This document shows positions 1-10,400 of a DNA stretch of 64,000 nucleotides, piece by piece. Positions within the stretch are counted from its first letter, which is position 1. Each line of letters begins with the position of its first letter. The stretch lies in NCBI GenBank assembly GCA_040877545.1, contig JBBDNN010000081.1, forward strand, positions 4,456-68,455, given 5' to 3'. A program made the position numbers and the translations under genes. Source of the stretch: Gracilimonas sp040877545 (lineage in GTDB: Bacteria > Bacteroidota > Rhodothermia > Balneolales > Balneolaceae). The notes under the pieces are model-generated. The model worked only from the letters and a program-made list of their open reading frames with translations. It searched no databases and had not been told where the DNA came from.

Positions 1-649
1 TTTGACCATTGTTCATTACAGCAATTCTATCGGCAAAAGAAAGAGCTTCTTCCTGGTCGTGGGTTACCAATATGGCGCTCATTCCTGCTTTTTTTAAAAT
101 AGCACGCACTTCTTTTCGGGTTATATCACGAAGCATGGCATCCAACCCGGAAAAAGGCTCATCCATTAAAACCAGCCGTGGTTTAGGAGCTATAGCACGT
201 GCAAGAGCAATCCGCTGCTGTTGGCCGCCAGAAAGCTCATCAGGCATCCGGTCTTTATATTTCTCCATCCCGGTACGGCATAAAACTTCTTCAGCCAAAA
301 AAGAACGTTTTTTCTTTTCTACTTTCCTCAGGCCAAAAGCCACATTTTCGAGCGCAGTCATATGTGGAAAAAGAGCATAATCCTGGAACACAAAACCAAT
401 TTCCCTGTTCTGGGGTGAAATGCTTTTTTTGCGGCATTCCACCAGCTCACCTTCAATATGCACTTCACCGGCTTCACACTTCTCAAAACCTGCAATAAGG
501 CGTAAAGTTGTAGTTTTACCACAGCCACTAGGCCCAAGCAGTGCGAATATTTCATTCTTCTCTATTTCAAAACTTACCTCATTTACCACCGGCCCGCTTT
601 GATCAAAAGATTTTGTTAATCCCGAGATTTTTAATAGAGTATTAGTCAT
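1..649 (-). CDS. ABC transporter ATP-binding protein (3' end outside window)
   Basis: ATPase subunit of an ABC importer of the iron(III)/polyamine/sulfate type, expected on the cytoplasmic face of the membrane. The reverse strand reads open from an ATG at 649 to the window edge (216 codons). Walker A GPSGCGKTT lies at residues 39-47, followed by a Q-loop (FVFQDYALFPHM), the signature LSGGQQQR, Walker B (LVLMDEPFSGLD) and the H-loop (LVTHDQEEA). The family usually runs to about 350 residues with a C-terminal TOBE region, so the missing part is beyond base 1. The permease and binding protein are not visible, so the substrate cannot be assigned. Confidence 0.93.
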   Translation of the reverse strand, partial: MTNTLLKISGLTKSFDQSGPVVNEVSFEIEKNEIFALLGPSGCGKTTTLRLIAGFEKCEAGEVHIEGELVECRKKSISPQNREIGFVFQDYALFPHMTALENVAFGLRKVEKKKRSFLAEEVLCRTGMEKYKDRMPDELSGGQQQRIALARAIAPKPRLVLMDEPFSGLDAMLRDITRKEVRAILKKAGMSAILVTHDQEEALSFADRIAVMNNGQ

Positions 650-806
650 TTTAGGATGAATCATATTCATATATTTAGATTCAGTCTATATAAGATACGG
701 TTTATTAGATTAGTTGTGAATTTTTGATGCGTGAATATTTGTGAAACAGGGATGGAAAATGTAAGTTATTTCCGATCTTACTGAGAATAAAAACTAAAAC
801 AACCTT

Positions 807-1298
807 ATGAAAAACTTAAGCATCTACACTTTGGTATTAGCTATTACGTTGGTAGCTATACAGGCATGTGGACCAAGCGAAGAAGAACGCAAAGCGGCCG
901 AAGAAGCCCGGCTCGATTCTTTACGACAAGTTGAACAACAACGACTTGCTGCTCTGACAGAAGCCCGGGAAGACAGTCTAACATTGGTAGCCGAAGAAGA
1001 GCGCATCATGGAAGAAGAAGCCAACAGCATTAATTTTGTTGATGGCGGAGACTTTGCCGTACAGGTTGGCGCCTGGCGTTCCGAAGAAAAAGCAAACAGC
1101 TTTTTAAACAGATGGAGTGACAGAGACTATTCCAGTGTATATGTAGTTGAAGTTGGGGATAGCAAAAGTGGAAATGTATGGTACAGGGTTCGAATCGGAT
1201 TTTTTGGCTCAAAACAAGATGCCGAGAATTTAGGGATTGAACTTGCAGAAGAAATTAACTCAGGATATTGGGTTTCCAGAGTTCAAAGATCCACCTAA
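807..1298 (+). CDS. SPOR-domain lipoprotein
   Basis: Predicted envelope lipoprotein. An N-terminal hydrophobic segment ends in a lipobox with IQAC, cysteine at residue 21. Next comes a strongly charged, probably coiled-coil stretch rich in E, A and R (about residues 25-75). The C-terminal SPOR domain (about 80-160) contains FAVQVGAWRSEEKA and WYRVRIGFFGSKQDAE, typical of SPOR folds that bind denuded septal peptidoglycan. A cell-division or wall-remodelling role is inferred from the domain. It stands alone and is followed by a strong intrinsic terminator. Confidence 0.88.
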   Translation: MKNLSIYTLVLAITLVAIQACGPSEEERKAAEEARLDSLRQVEQQRLAALTEAREDSLTLVAEEERIMEEEANSINFVDGGDFAVQVGAWRSEEKANSFLNRWSDRDYSSVYVVEVGDSKSGNVWYRVRIGFFGSKQDAENLGIELAEEINSGYWVSRVQRST

Positions 1299-1397
1299 TC
1301 TCTCTGTATGTGGCCATAATTTATTTTAGTTGTTTATCTGCCATCCATTTACTTAATTAAAGAAGCGCTCAAGTAGCGTCTCTCTTGATGAATAGTC

Positions 1398-1436
1398 AGG
1401 GCATTGCATATGAATAATGCAATGCCCTATTTTTTT
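1398..1436 (+). terminator. Rho-independent terminator after the SPOR lipoprotein gene
   Basis: A perfect 12-bp stem (AGGGCATTGCAT at 1398-1409 with ATGCAATGCCCT at 1417-1428) and a 7-nt loop are followed by an A and a run of eight T. It separates the lipoprotein gene from the partner-switching operon. Confidence 0.88.
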
Positions 1437-1550
1437 GCATCTTTTTTAAATCACTCTACGTAAGCCGCGGCCGGTAAAATACTTTCCTAATTCTGAGGTT
1501 TACGTTATTATCACATTTGTAAATCACATTAATAAATTAAATAAAGCGGA

Positions 1551-1901
1551 ATGAAAAATTTCAGTATCGCTACACGCAAAAAAAACCAGGTAAGTATACT
1601 GGATATCAGTGGAGAACTTGATGCCCACACCGCTTCACAATTAGAGAATTCTCTTAAATCTCTTATTGATGATGAGAATTATTCCATCATTGTAAATTGC
1701 AGAGGACTGGATTATATAGCCAGTGCAGGCCTTGGCGTATTTATGGCCTATATAGAAGATGTTCGCGGGTTGGGAGGAGATATCAAACTTACCAATATGA
1801 ACGACCGGGTTTATAATGTATTTGACTTATTAGGGTTTCCTACGCTCTATGATATTCTTGATGATGAAAGTGAAGCATTGGCAAGCTTTTCAAATAAATA
1901 A
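1551..1901 (+). CDS. STAS-domain anti-sigma factor antagonist (SpoIIAA/RsbV-like)
   Basis: Small cytoplasmic STAS protein, 116 residues, the normal size for RsbV/SpoIIAA. The conserved phospho-acceptor region reads DYIASAGLGVF, which puts the regulatory serine at residue 58. In this family the unphosphorylated form binds the kinase/anti-sigma factor and releases its partner. Phosphorylation by the kinase next door blocks binding, and a PP2C-type phosphatase reverses it. All three parts are adjacent here (1551-4060). No sigma factor gene is in the cluster, so the final output is unknown. Confidence 0.92.
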   Translation: MKNFSIATRKKNQVSILDISGELDAHTASQLENSLKSLIDDENYSIIVNCRGLDYIASAGLGVFMAYIEDVRGLGGDIKLTNMNDRVYNVFDLLGFPTLYDILDDESEALASFSNK

Positions 1902-1909
1902 ATAAGAGA

Positions 1910-2332
1910 GTGGCAAAAGCAAATAATATACACACCCTATCTGTGAAGGCTTCAACGGAGCACCTGGCAGAAGTGCGCGATTTTGTTGCAGCACACGCTC
2001 AGGAAATTGGTTTGTCTGAAAAAGAAATTTCAGAAATCAGGCTTGCTGTAGATGAGGCTTATACAAATATCATCAAACACGCATACAAAAACTCTCCTAC
2101 GCAAACGGTTAACATAGAAATTGGCTCTGATAATTCGCAGTTATGGATTTCACTCATTGATGAGGGTAAAAGTTTTGATCCCTCTACCTACAGCGAGCCC
2201 GATATCATACAGCGAATCAAAGAAAAAAAACGTGGAGGTATGGGCGTTTATCTTATCAGGAAGGTAATGGATCAGGTGCAGTATAACCGGAAAGGCCATA
2301 CCAATGAAATTCGAATGGTCAAAAATCTTTGA
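1910..2332 (+). CDS. RsbW-like serine kinase / anti-sigma factor (HATPase_c)
   Basis: GHKL-type ATPase of 140 residues. The N-box is visible as EIRLAVDEAYTNIIKHAY with Asn53, the G1 region as LIDEGKSFDP (about 82-91) and the glycine-rich G2 region as RGGMGVYLIRK (108-118). It should phosphorylate the STAS antagonist encoded 8 bp upstream and bind either the antagonist or an unidentified sigma factor or other partner. The chosen start is GTG at 1910; no ATG precedes it in frame. Confidence 0.9.
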   Translation: MAKANNIHTLSVKASTEHLAEVRDFVAAHAQEIGLSEKEISEIRLAVDEAYTNIIKHAYKNSPTQTVNIEIGSDNSQLWISLIDEGKSFDPSTYSEPDIIQRIKEKKRGGMGVYLIRKVMDQVQYNRKGHTNEIRMVKNL

Positions 2333-2338
2333 CTCACC

Positions 2339-4060
2339 TTGAAAACTGCCTTAAACTCTTCTTCCGACGATAAACAAAGCAGATTTGAGCTGCGAACACT
2401 GCTCGAAACCAGCCGTCTCCTTATAGAATCTCAGGACCCGGATTTTGTACTAAACAACCTGCTCCTGATTACCATGGGTAAGTTGTTAGTGCCAAAAGGA
2501 ATGATCCTGATTAAAAAAACTTCCAGTGATTTCTATTTCGTTTCCAAGGTAAAAGGCAGGGCATCTTATAAAGAAGAAGATCTTTTAAATCTGGATTTTT
2601 CAGATGAGTCATTAAATCAGTCTTTACTCAAGTTGACTGAACATCCTGAAATTGCTAAAAAGCTGGAGCTTTCTAAAGAAAGCGTGTTATTTAACCTGCG
2701 CACTACCAATCACCACCTGGGGTTTTTATGCCTGGGCGAAAAAGGCAATAAACAGCCGCTTAGCCCCCGGGAACTTGAGTTTGTTGAAAGCCTGTCTATC
2801 ATTTCTTCGGTAGCTATCGCAAATTCCCGGATGTTCCAGGAACTGCGGCACATTAACCGCCGGCTCGACCGCAAAGTCCATGATTTGCATACTTTACTCG
2901 AACTCAGTAAGGATTTCAACCTGATGGTAGACCGGGAGGAAATTGCCCGTGTATTTAAATTTGCCATGCTCGGACAAATGCTGATCCGAAAATTCTTTTT
3001 TGTGCTTGATGTGGATGCTGAAAAATCTGTAGTGGCCAGCAGCGGTATTAAAGCCCTTCCTTCTAAAGACGATATGAATACGCTTTTTGAAATGGAAGAT
3101 GTGACCCATTGTGAGAAAAATAATGAGTGTGATTTCCTGAATAACAATGATATAAAACTGGTAATTGCCCTCCGTTTTCAAAACGAAAAAGTGGGCGTGG
3201 TTGGTGTGGGTGCCCCAGCTAATAAAGAAGAATATGGAAATGATGAGGTTAATTTCCTGCAATCACTGGGTAATCTGGCATTGCTTACCATCCAAAAAAC
3301 ATTGTTGCTGGAAGAACGAATTGAAAAGCAGCGGATGGAAGAAGAACTGAATCTTGCCAAAGCCATTCAGCGGGGGCTGCTCCCCAGTCCGTTACCAGCT
3401 ATTGCAGGTTTTGATATTGATGCGGTGAATATTTCCTCCCGGCAGGTTGGCGGCGATTATTTTGATATTGTACCCACACCGGACGGCGGAAGCATTCTTG
3501 CCATTGCTGATGTAACAGGAAAAGGCGTACCTGCCTCTCTGCTGATGGCAAACCTCCAATCCATGTTACACGCGCTTGCCCCCATTGATGTAACCCTGAG
3601 CGAAGCTACAGGCAGCATAAACGATATCATTCACAAAAACACCCCTGCTGATAAATTCATCACGTTTTTTTGGGGGAAAATTTCAAATGATGGAAAAAAA
3701 TTTAAGTATGTAAATGCCGGTCATAATCCCCCGCTTCTATTTCGGGAAGGAAAAGAAGAGCCTGTTCTGCTTAGTGAGGGTGGGGTTATTTTGGGAGCAA
3801 TGGAAACTATGATGCCCTACGAATCTTCTGAGATCGCTTTCAAAAAAGGAGATCTGATCGTGTTTTACACAGATGGGGTAACCGAAGCAATGAATCCCGC
3901 ACAAACCGAAGAATACGAGGAAGAAAGGCTGATTGAATGCCTAAAAAAAAATCGGGATAAAAGCTCAAGCGATATCATGCAGGCTGTTATTGATGATATT
4001 AATGCCTTCTCGAACTTTGTGCAATATGATGATATTACAATGATCGTGTTGAAGTATTGA
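2339..4060 (+). CDS. GAF-domain PP2C/SpoIIE-family serine phosphatase (RsbU-like)
   Basis: Signal-input phosphatase of the partner-switching module. Two GAF-like regions (about residues 15-165 and 185-325) are followed by a coiled-coil linker (325-345) and a SpoIIE/PP2C catalytic domain (345-573). Metal-binding aspartates are seen in RQVGGDYFDIV (Asp373) and ADVTGKGVPASLL (Asp391), with later motifs YTDGVTEA and YDDITMIVLKY. It should dephosphorylate the phospho-STAS protein in response to a ligand or redox cue sensed by the GAF domains. The start is TTG, 6 bp after the kinase stop, which supports one operon. Confidence 0.9.
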   Translation: MKTALNSSSDDKQSRFELRTLLETSRLLIESQDPDFVLNNLLLITMGKLLVPKGMILIKKTSSDFYFVSKVKGRASYKEEDLLNLDFSDESLNQSLLKLTEHPEIAKKLELSKESVLFNLRTTNHHLGFLCLGEKGNKQPLSPRELEFVESLSIISSVAIANSRMFQELRHINRRLDRKVHDLHTLLELSKDFNLMVDREEIARVFKFAMLGQMLIRKFFFVLDVDAEKSVVASSGIKALPSKDDMNTLFEMEDVTHCEKNNECDFLNNNDIKLVIALRFQNEKVGVVGVGAPANKEEYGNDEVNFLQSLGNLALLTIQKTLLLEERIEKQRMEEELNLAKAIQRGLLPSPLPAIAGFDIDAVNISSRQVGGDYFDIVPTPDGGSILAIADVTGKGVPASLLMANLQSMLHALAPIDVTLSEATGSINDIIHKNTPADKFITFFWGKISNDGKKFKYVNAGHNPPLLFREGKEEPVLLSEGGVILGAMETMMPYESSEIAFKKGDLIVFYTDGVTEAMNPAQTEEYEEERLIECLKKNRDKSSSDIMQAVIDDINAFSNFVQYDDITMIVLKY

Positions 4061-4093
4061 GGTTCATCATAAAAACCCATCCTACATTCAATC

Positions 4094-5602
4094 TCACCTC
4101 AACGTCTGTAAGCCAAAAATTCCATGTGTAGCACTGGGTTTGGACCTGGATAAGGCAAGAATAGACTGGTAGGTTTTATAGCGGTTCAGAATCTCATTCA
4201 CATAGCGCACGGTTTCAATTCCCCGGCAAAATCCGTAGCGCGCATTTTGATAGTATTTGCGCTGCATCAGCCGAAGTAAAGATTCAGAAACAGGTTCCCA
4301 CTCGTTGGGATCATCGTTGTGGTCAATCGCCAGGCGGCGGGCATCAGCTAAATGTCCTGAACCGGCATTATAGGCTGCAAGGGCAAACGACCACTGATTG
4401 GTTGAATCCATATAGGAATAATGATTTAAATGTTCTGACAGTATTTTTGCTCCTTCCCGGATGTTTATTTCCGGAATTAATAACGAATCTGAGGAAATTT
4501 CGGAAAATCGCGGCAGTACCTGCATCACCCCAACAGCACCGGCCCAGCTAACCGATGAAGGGTTAAATTTAGATTCCTGAGCAGCTACAGAAGAAAGCAT
4601 CACCCAATCAAGATCATGCTCATTGGCTACTGTTTGAATTAAATGATCGAAGGGAGAAATTATACCAAATTGATCTTGTTCTCCCTGGTAAGGATTAAAA
4701 TAATTGGCAATTTGGGTTCCCCCCTCAAAATATTTTTTCCGCAGCACATTCAGGAATGCAGATCTTTTGGGCGCTCCGTTTTCACTGAACCGGAAATGCT
4801 GGTACAGAAATTTATTCATCTGATTTTTAAGGTCAGGAGCATTTTTACGAACAGCCCAGGCAATGGTATCCCTTTCAGCAATAAGCGGGCCTTTTACCAG
4901 TCCTGACATATACTTGCTGCCTGCTTCAAAAATATTATTATCTGCCACAGTAGCCTTATAGGTGCCATCAGAAACCTGGAACAATACCGATTCAGTATCC
5001 ATGTCTTCCGGTACCACGTTGATAGTAACAGGGAAGCCTTCCTCCTGCAGCTCTTTTAAACGGACATAGTAGGAACTATTTCGCCGCACCGTTATCGGGA
5101 GATCTTTAAGCTCGGTAATGCTTTTAGGTTCATAACCAAGATCATCAGCTACCACTATTAGTTGATCCACCATGTTATATGGACGGGAGAAATCAACGAT
5201 TTTCCTGCGTTCGGGAGTGATAGTATAGCTGGCGGCAATAACATCGCCCTTTCCGCTGTTTAGAAGGTCATAAGGGCTTTCTTCAGGGCCTGCTATTATA
5301 ACTTCCAAAGCCAAATCATTTTCTTTAGTGAATTCTTTGATGAGCTCGTACTCGAAACCGACCTGAATTCCTTTGTGTAGAAAGTAAGACCCAGAGCTAT
5401 AACTGGTTATCATTCTCAAAACGCCGGTTTCTTTTATCTGTGCTAAATCTTTTTGTACAGGCTCAGTAACAGATACAGAGAAAGCATCTGGATATTCCCT
5501 GGGGGGCTCTTGTGTGGGTGAGCAGCTTAATAACAGAAGAATGCTGCAACCGCCCAAAACCAACAATTTTGATGAGCAGATAATCTTATTCTTTAATAAC
5601 AT
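4094..5602 (-). CDS. mltF: Membrane-bound lytic murein transglycosylase F-like lipoprotein
   Basis: Peptidoglycan lytic enzyme of 502 residues. A lipoprotein signal ends in LLLLSC (Cys27). A periplasmic substrate-binding-protein-like module (SBP_bac_3, about 50-300) precedes a family 1 SLT domain (about 315-470). The catalytic glutamate is Glu343 in SSVAAQESKFNP, followed by the expected GAVGVMQVLP and LAAYNAGSGH motifs. MltF enzymes cleave the MurNAc-GlcNAc bond with 1,6-anhydro product formation. It converges with the phosphatase gene and has no operon partner. Confidence 0.92.
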   Translation of the reverse strand: MLLKNKIICSSKLLVLGGCSILLLLSCSPTQEPPREYPDAFSVSVTEPVQKDLAQIKETGVLRMITSYSSGSYFLHKGIQVGFEYELIKEFTKENDLALEVIIAGPEESPYDLLNSGKGDVIAASYTITPERRKIVDFSRPYNMVDQLIVVADDLGYEPKSITELKDLPITVRRNSSYYVRLKELQEEGFPVTINVVPEDMDTESVLFQVSDGTYKATVADNNIFEAGSKYMSGLVKGPLIAERDTIAWAVRKNAPDLKNQMNKFLYQHFRFSENGAPKRSAFLNVLRKKYFEGGTQIANYFNPYQGEQDQFGIISPFDHLIQTVANEHDLDWVMLSSVAAQESKFNPSSVSWAGAVGVMQVLPRFSEISSDSLLIPEINIREGAKILSEHLNHYSYMDSTNQWSFALAAYNAGSGHLADARRLAIDHNDDPNEWEPVSESLLRLMQRKYYQNARYGFCRGIETVRYVNEILNRYKTYQSILALSRSKPSATHGIFGLQTLR

Positions 5603-5813
5603 TCTTTACGTCTTAGTCAAAATGGGTGAATCCCAGAATTATTTTATTTGTCTGTCACAACAAATGATACGCCTATATAATGGAAATCACTCCTCTATTA
5701 GGAATTTATAATCTGGTGTTCACCTCTAACACGAATTTTTATTTAAAGATTCAGATGCTCCTCTGATTCTTTAATTGAGGAGATTGGGTACTTTTAAGCC
5801 CACGGCAAAATAT

Positions 5814-6779
5814 TTATTTATTCTGCGGCACTCGATGGTTAATTTTTTTCATCCAACTGAGTGCAACCCCAACCATAATGATAATAATGGCCACAAAGGA
5901 AAACGCAACAGGCCATTCACCAAAAAAGAAAAATGCTAAAATGGTCGCAAATATTGGCTCACCTAAAATCAAAGTAGATAACAGCGTTGGGGATATATAT
6001 TTAATTGCATAGTTAAAGGCACCATGCCCCATTAACTGCGGCCCAACGGCGAGTCCTAACCCAGCCAGCAGTACGGCAAACGGAATTTCTCCGGGAATGC
6101 CTTCAACAATAAATAAGATGATAAGGCTGGTTAGGGCAGCATATCCGTAAACTGGAAAAACATATCCCAGCCATGATCGATTTTGGCGCACCCGCCGGCC
6201 AATTAAAAAGTAGATCACAAAAATCACGGCCGCAGAAAAAGCCATTGCATTTCCAAGCAATGGATTTGCCATTTCTGAATCTATATTAGAATCGGAATAT
6301 CCGAGTAAGGCAGAACCGGCAAAGGCAATCAAAACCCCAATCCAAACCGTGGGGGGAAATTTAACTTTGTACATGGTCCGCTCTGCTATTACCAGCATAA
6401 TCGGATGAATGGTTACCAAAATGGAAGCCGATGCCACAGAAGTAAAATATAAAGAGCCTATCCATAAAAGGAAATGGAGGCCCAAACAAAATCCTGCAAG
6501 AAACACCCACAGGCTGTCTTTTGAAACTGCTGCTACGGAGTATTTTTTACTTTTTCGCTGGTAAAAATAAACAGGTATTAAAAACAGAAAAGCACTTGCC
6601 GTTCTGATGGTAGTAATAAGCAGCGCCGAGTGATTGGTGACAAACTTTACAATGATGGGAGCAAAGCCAAAAGAGAGAAGGCCTAATGCCAGCAGGCTAT
6701 ATACTTTAACTTTGGAATATTCCGGTGTCACATTTTCTCCATTACCGGATTCGATCCATAGAACGCACAAGTTCGTCAT
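5814..6779 (-). CDS. EamA/DMT-family transporter
   Basis: Polytopic inner-membrane protein of about 300-320 residues with roughly ten hydrophobic segments arranged as two EamA repeats. The second repeat carries the typical ending with ISPTLLSTLILGEPIFATIL. Substrate unknown; drug/metabolite exporters of this family carry many small molecules. The ATG at 6779 gives a 38-bp overlap with the upstream DUF4293 gene. A GTG at 6731, ten bases after that gene's stop, would begin just before the first membrane helix and may be the true start. Confidence 0.9.
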   Translation of the reverse strand: MTNLCVLWIESGNGENVTPEYSKVKVYSLLALGLLSFGFAPIIVKFVTNHSALLITTIRTASAFLFLIPVYFYQRKSKKYSVAAVSKDSLWVFLAGFCLGLHFLLWIGSLYFTSVASASILVTIHPIMLVIAERTMYKVKFPPTVWIGVLIAFAGSALLGYSDSNIDSEMANPLLGNAMAFSAAVIFVIYFLIGRRVRQNRSWLGYVFPVYGYAALTSLIILFIVEGIPGEIPFAVLLAGLGLAVGPQLMGHGAFNYAIKYISPTLLSTLILGEPIFATILAFFFFGEWPVAFSFVAIIIIMVGVALSWMKKINHRVPQNK

Positions 6780-7149
6780 CTTTCTTTATGAATCGCAAAG
6801 CCAATACCTGGAAAATAAGTGCTAAAACCACCAAGGCTGTTCCGAGGGTTTCATCCCATAAATAGGTTCCAATTCCACCTAATGAAAATAGAACACCCAC
6901 ACAAAATCCTAAAGCAATTATTTGAAATAATGCTGCTCTTTTCACCCATACAATTTGATTTTGACGATCAGCATAAAGAAATATCGAGATCACGCTAAGC
7001 GCCATACCAATTAACAACGAAATTGCTAAACCCAGGCCAATCCAAAGGTGGGGATCGTTCAAGGCTTTTTCATAGATGGGCGTAAAATATACGGTGAGAT
7101 TCAGCAAGGCGGCTATTACTAAAAAAACAGTCTGTATACGTTGTATCAC
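6742..7149 (-). CDS. DUF4293 family membrane protein
   Basis: Small integral membrane protein of 135 residues with four hydrophobic segments. It opens with MIQRIQTVFLVIAALLN and ends with RFIKKDDELVRSMDRIR, both hallmarks of DUF4293, a family found in Bacteroidota and relatives. Function unknown. It precedes and overlaps the EamA transporter gene in the same direction, so the two are probably co-transcribed. It is useful as a lineage marker for the window. Confidence 0.9.
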   Translation of the reverse strand: MIQRIQTVFLVIAALLNLTVYFTPIYEKALNDPHLWIGLGLAISLLIGMALSVISIFLYADRQNQIVWVKRAALFQIIALGFCVGVLFSLGGIGTYLWDETLGTALVVLALIFQVLALRFIKKDDELVRSMDRIR

Positions 7150-7423
7150 TTGAGTTATGGCTTTTCTTTATGAAATGAAAATTAGTGTGGGAAGATAGAA
7201 GTTTGTCAACAAAGTTGAGAACAGATTTCATTCATAATTTCCGCGAGCGATTCCGGGGTTTGTTTTTCCCACTCTTCCCTCCGCTCAAGAAATTAGAAGG
7301 AAAACGCGCAGGCACATAAAATTCGAACCCTGGATAACTTTTCCAAAGTTACACCCGAATGTTGAGGAGACATGAACTGCATTAATTTTGGAAAAGTTAA
7401 ATTCTACCCACCATTTGCTACAC
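7150..7423. other. Intergenic stretch between RND permease and DUF4293 genes
   Basis: No convincing gene. A 61-codon reverse reading frame (7285-7470) overlaps the end of the RND gene and looks like chance. No clear terminator hairpin was found by eye. Confidence 0.5.
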
Positions 7424-10400
7424 CTAAACGCCAGCGGGTTCATCAAAGGGTTTGGGTTTTTGAACACCATTTAGTTCGCTTTGGTCTTTAATAATTCCTG
7501 GTTCTGTTGTGCCGAACATGATGGTATTCAGACTTCTTCTGCTTCGTTCAATTACACTATATAGCACCGGAACCAGTATAAGAGTAAGTGCAGTTGCAAA
7601 AATTAAACCGACTATTACAGCAATAGCCATAGGCCCCCACCAGGCGGCTTGTTCGCCTCCCCAGTAAATATATTCACTGAGGCTTGAGAAGAACTCAACC
7701 GGGTTATTAACCAGCACTATAAAGTCAAAGTTAAAGCCGATTGCCAATGGAACCAATCCAAGTGTGGTGGTGATAGCGGTGAGAATTACGGGACGGAAAC
7801 GAATTTTACCTCCCTGAATTAAAGCAGAACGCAAATCCATTTTATCACGGGTTCGCAGGATATCGACATAATCGATCAGAACTATGGCATTATTAACTAC
7901 AACTCCGGCAAGTGAGATGATGCCGAGTATGGCCATCAAGCCCAGTGGCATCTGAAAGACTACCAATCCATAAAAAACTCCGGCCGTAGACATTATAACC
8001 GAGCTGAGAATAATAACCGGTTTGGCAATGGAGTTAAATTGTGACACCAGTATAAAAGCAATCAAAAATAAAGCAATGAGAAATGCTTTAAACAGGAAGT
8101 CGAAGGATTCTTCCTGATCTTGCTGCTGCCCGGTCCAACTGTACGAATAGCCCGCAGGCATTTCATTTAAATAAGGTAAAAGCAGATCCTGGGCTTCTTC
8201 TAACACCGCATTTGATTGATAGGAAGATCGTACATCAGCACTTATGGTTATCACTCTTTCCGATTCTTTGTGACGAATACCGCCAAAACCATCACCCACT
8301 TCCCAGGTTGCTATCTCAGAAAGCGGAATTTGAGTGCCTTCATGGAAAATTGTTAAATCTGCGAGGGTACTTAAATCATCTCTATATTCTTCAGAAAGAC
8401 GAACTATGATATCATATTCTTCCTTACCGTCTCTGAATTTTGATGCTTCCACACCATTTATAGCCTGGCGGATAGTCATTCCCACTTCATTGGTGGATAG
8501 TTCATATAACGCCGCTTTTTCCCGGTCAACATCAACCTTAACCTCCGGTCGCGATTCCGGAAGATCGCTTTCCAGGCCATCCATTTTTGCGTAAATGGAA
8601 TCGGCTTCTAACCTCCTGAGAATATCATTGGAAATTCTTGTCAACTCAGACATTTGCGGCCCGGAAACCTCCAGGTTAATGGGAGGGCCTGTGGGCGGTC
8701 CATCTTGTGGTTTTTCAACGGTAATTTTAGCACCGGCTGCAATTCCAGTTAATTCATTTCGCATATATTCCATGGCTTCAAAAACATCGCCTTCTCTTTC
8801 TTCATAATCTTTGAAGTTAATAGCGATGGTTCCCAGGTGCGTTGAGTTCCCGCCCATACTCCCCGGCCCGCTGGAAATACTTGCCCCTGATGTCGCCAGA
8901 ATAGTATTTACATCGTCCATGTAGGAAATTTGTACCACCCGGGCCAACACTTTATCAACCACGCTTTTGGTGAATTCTACATCGGAACCAACGGGAGTTT
9001 CAACCTGAACGTATACATCTCTTGGGGGAATATTTTCCGGAAAGAATTCTGAGCCGGGGAAAAAGTTAACCAGCGTCACAATACTCAGCACCAATACGAT
9101 CACAGAAATACCCATGGTAGATTTCCTGTGGTTTAAGGCCCAATTGAGTGAATCCTCATATTTGACTAAAACCTTGTTCAGACCATTATGCTGCCACCAG
9201 GTGCCAATCGGATGTAAAGCATATTTATTGGTTAGCCACAGGATTGCGAATAGAATTAGCAACATGGTCCACGAAACGAAACTAATCAACAGGCAAACCG
9301 CGAAAAAGAAACCACAAAGGCCATACAGGATATATTTTCCTTTACGGGTCATTACAGCTTTGCCTTCATCACTGTCCAGCCGCATAAAAAGAGCACAAAT
9401 TACCGGGTTGATAATCAAACCTATAAACAAGGAACTGCCTAAAGTGATAATCAGTGTTTTGGGAAGGTAGCCCATAAATTCACCGACAATTCCGGGCCAG
9501 AATAACATGGGTGAAAAAGCGGCAATGGTTGTTGCAGTACCTGTTATAATAGGAACGGCAACTTCAGCGGTTCCTTTCTTTGCCGCTTCAAAATTATCAT
9601 ATCCTTCTTCAAGGTACCTGTAGATATTTTCCACCACTACAATGGCATTATCAACCAACATTCCCAATGCGAGAATCAGGGAAAACAACACAATCATATT
9701 CATTGTGATGCCAAGGCCGCTCAAAACTATAAAAGACAAAAACATTGACAGGGGAATGGAAATCCCAACAAAAGATGCATTTCGAACCCCGAGGAAAAAC
9801 AGCAATACGCCAACCACCAGTATCAGTCCGGCAATAATATTATTCTCCAGGTTGGCTACCATGCTATTAACATCTTTGCTTTGATCGTTGGTGATCTTAT
9901 AGGTAGTTGTAGGCGGCAGGTTTGGTAATTCTCGCTCCAGGATAGCTTTCACACCGGCCGAAGTTTCCAGGATATTCATTCCTGTTCGTTTTTTGACGCC
10001 AAGCGTAATCACAGGCGAGTCATCGAGTGTGGAATATGTCTCGCGTTTTTGATATCCAAAAGTGACTGTGGCAACATCACGGATATAAATAGGACTCGAA
10101 TTTTCAGCCGTTATTACAATATCCTCGATAGGGGCCGTAGTTTGATATTGCCCGGGAACACGCAGCAGGAAGTTCTTGGATCCCACGGTAATATCTCCGC
10201 CGGGAACAGTGACATTTTCCAGGCTGATGGCACTTATGATATCTCCAAAGCTGATATTATAATACTTGAGTTTAGGAAGATCCACATCAACCTGCACCTC
10301 ACGCTCCAGTCCCCCTGTCAGGTCCACTCCTAATACCGAAGGAACCCCCTCAATTTCTTCCTGAAGATCTTCAGCAATTTCCTTTAAAAGATCGAGGTTG

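Noticed and set aside
9..602. Forward-strand frames at the window start
   Set aside because: They are shadows of the reverse-strand ABC ATPase, whose motifs are complete.
7285..7470. 61-codon reverse frame after the RND gene
   Set aside because: It overlaps the RND 3' end in another frame and has no family features.
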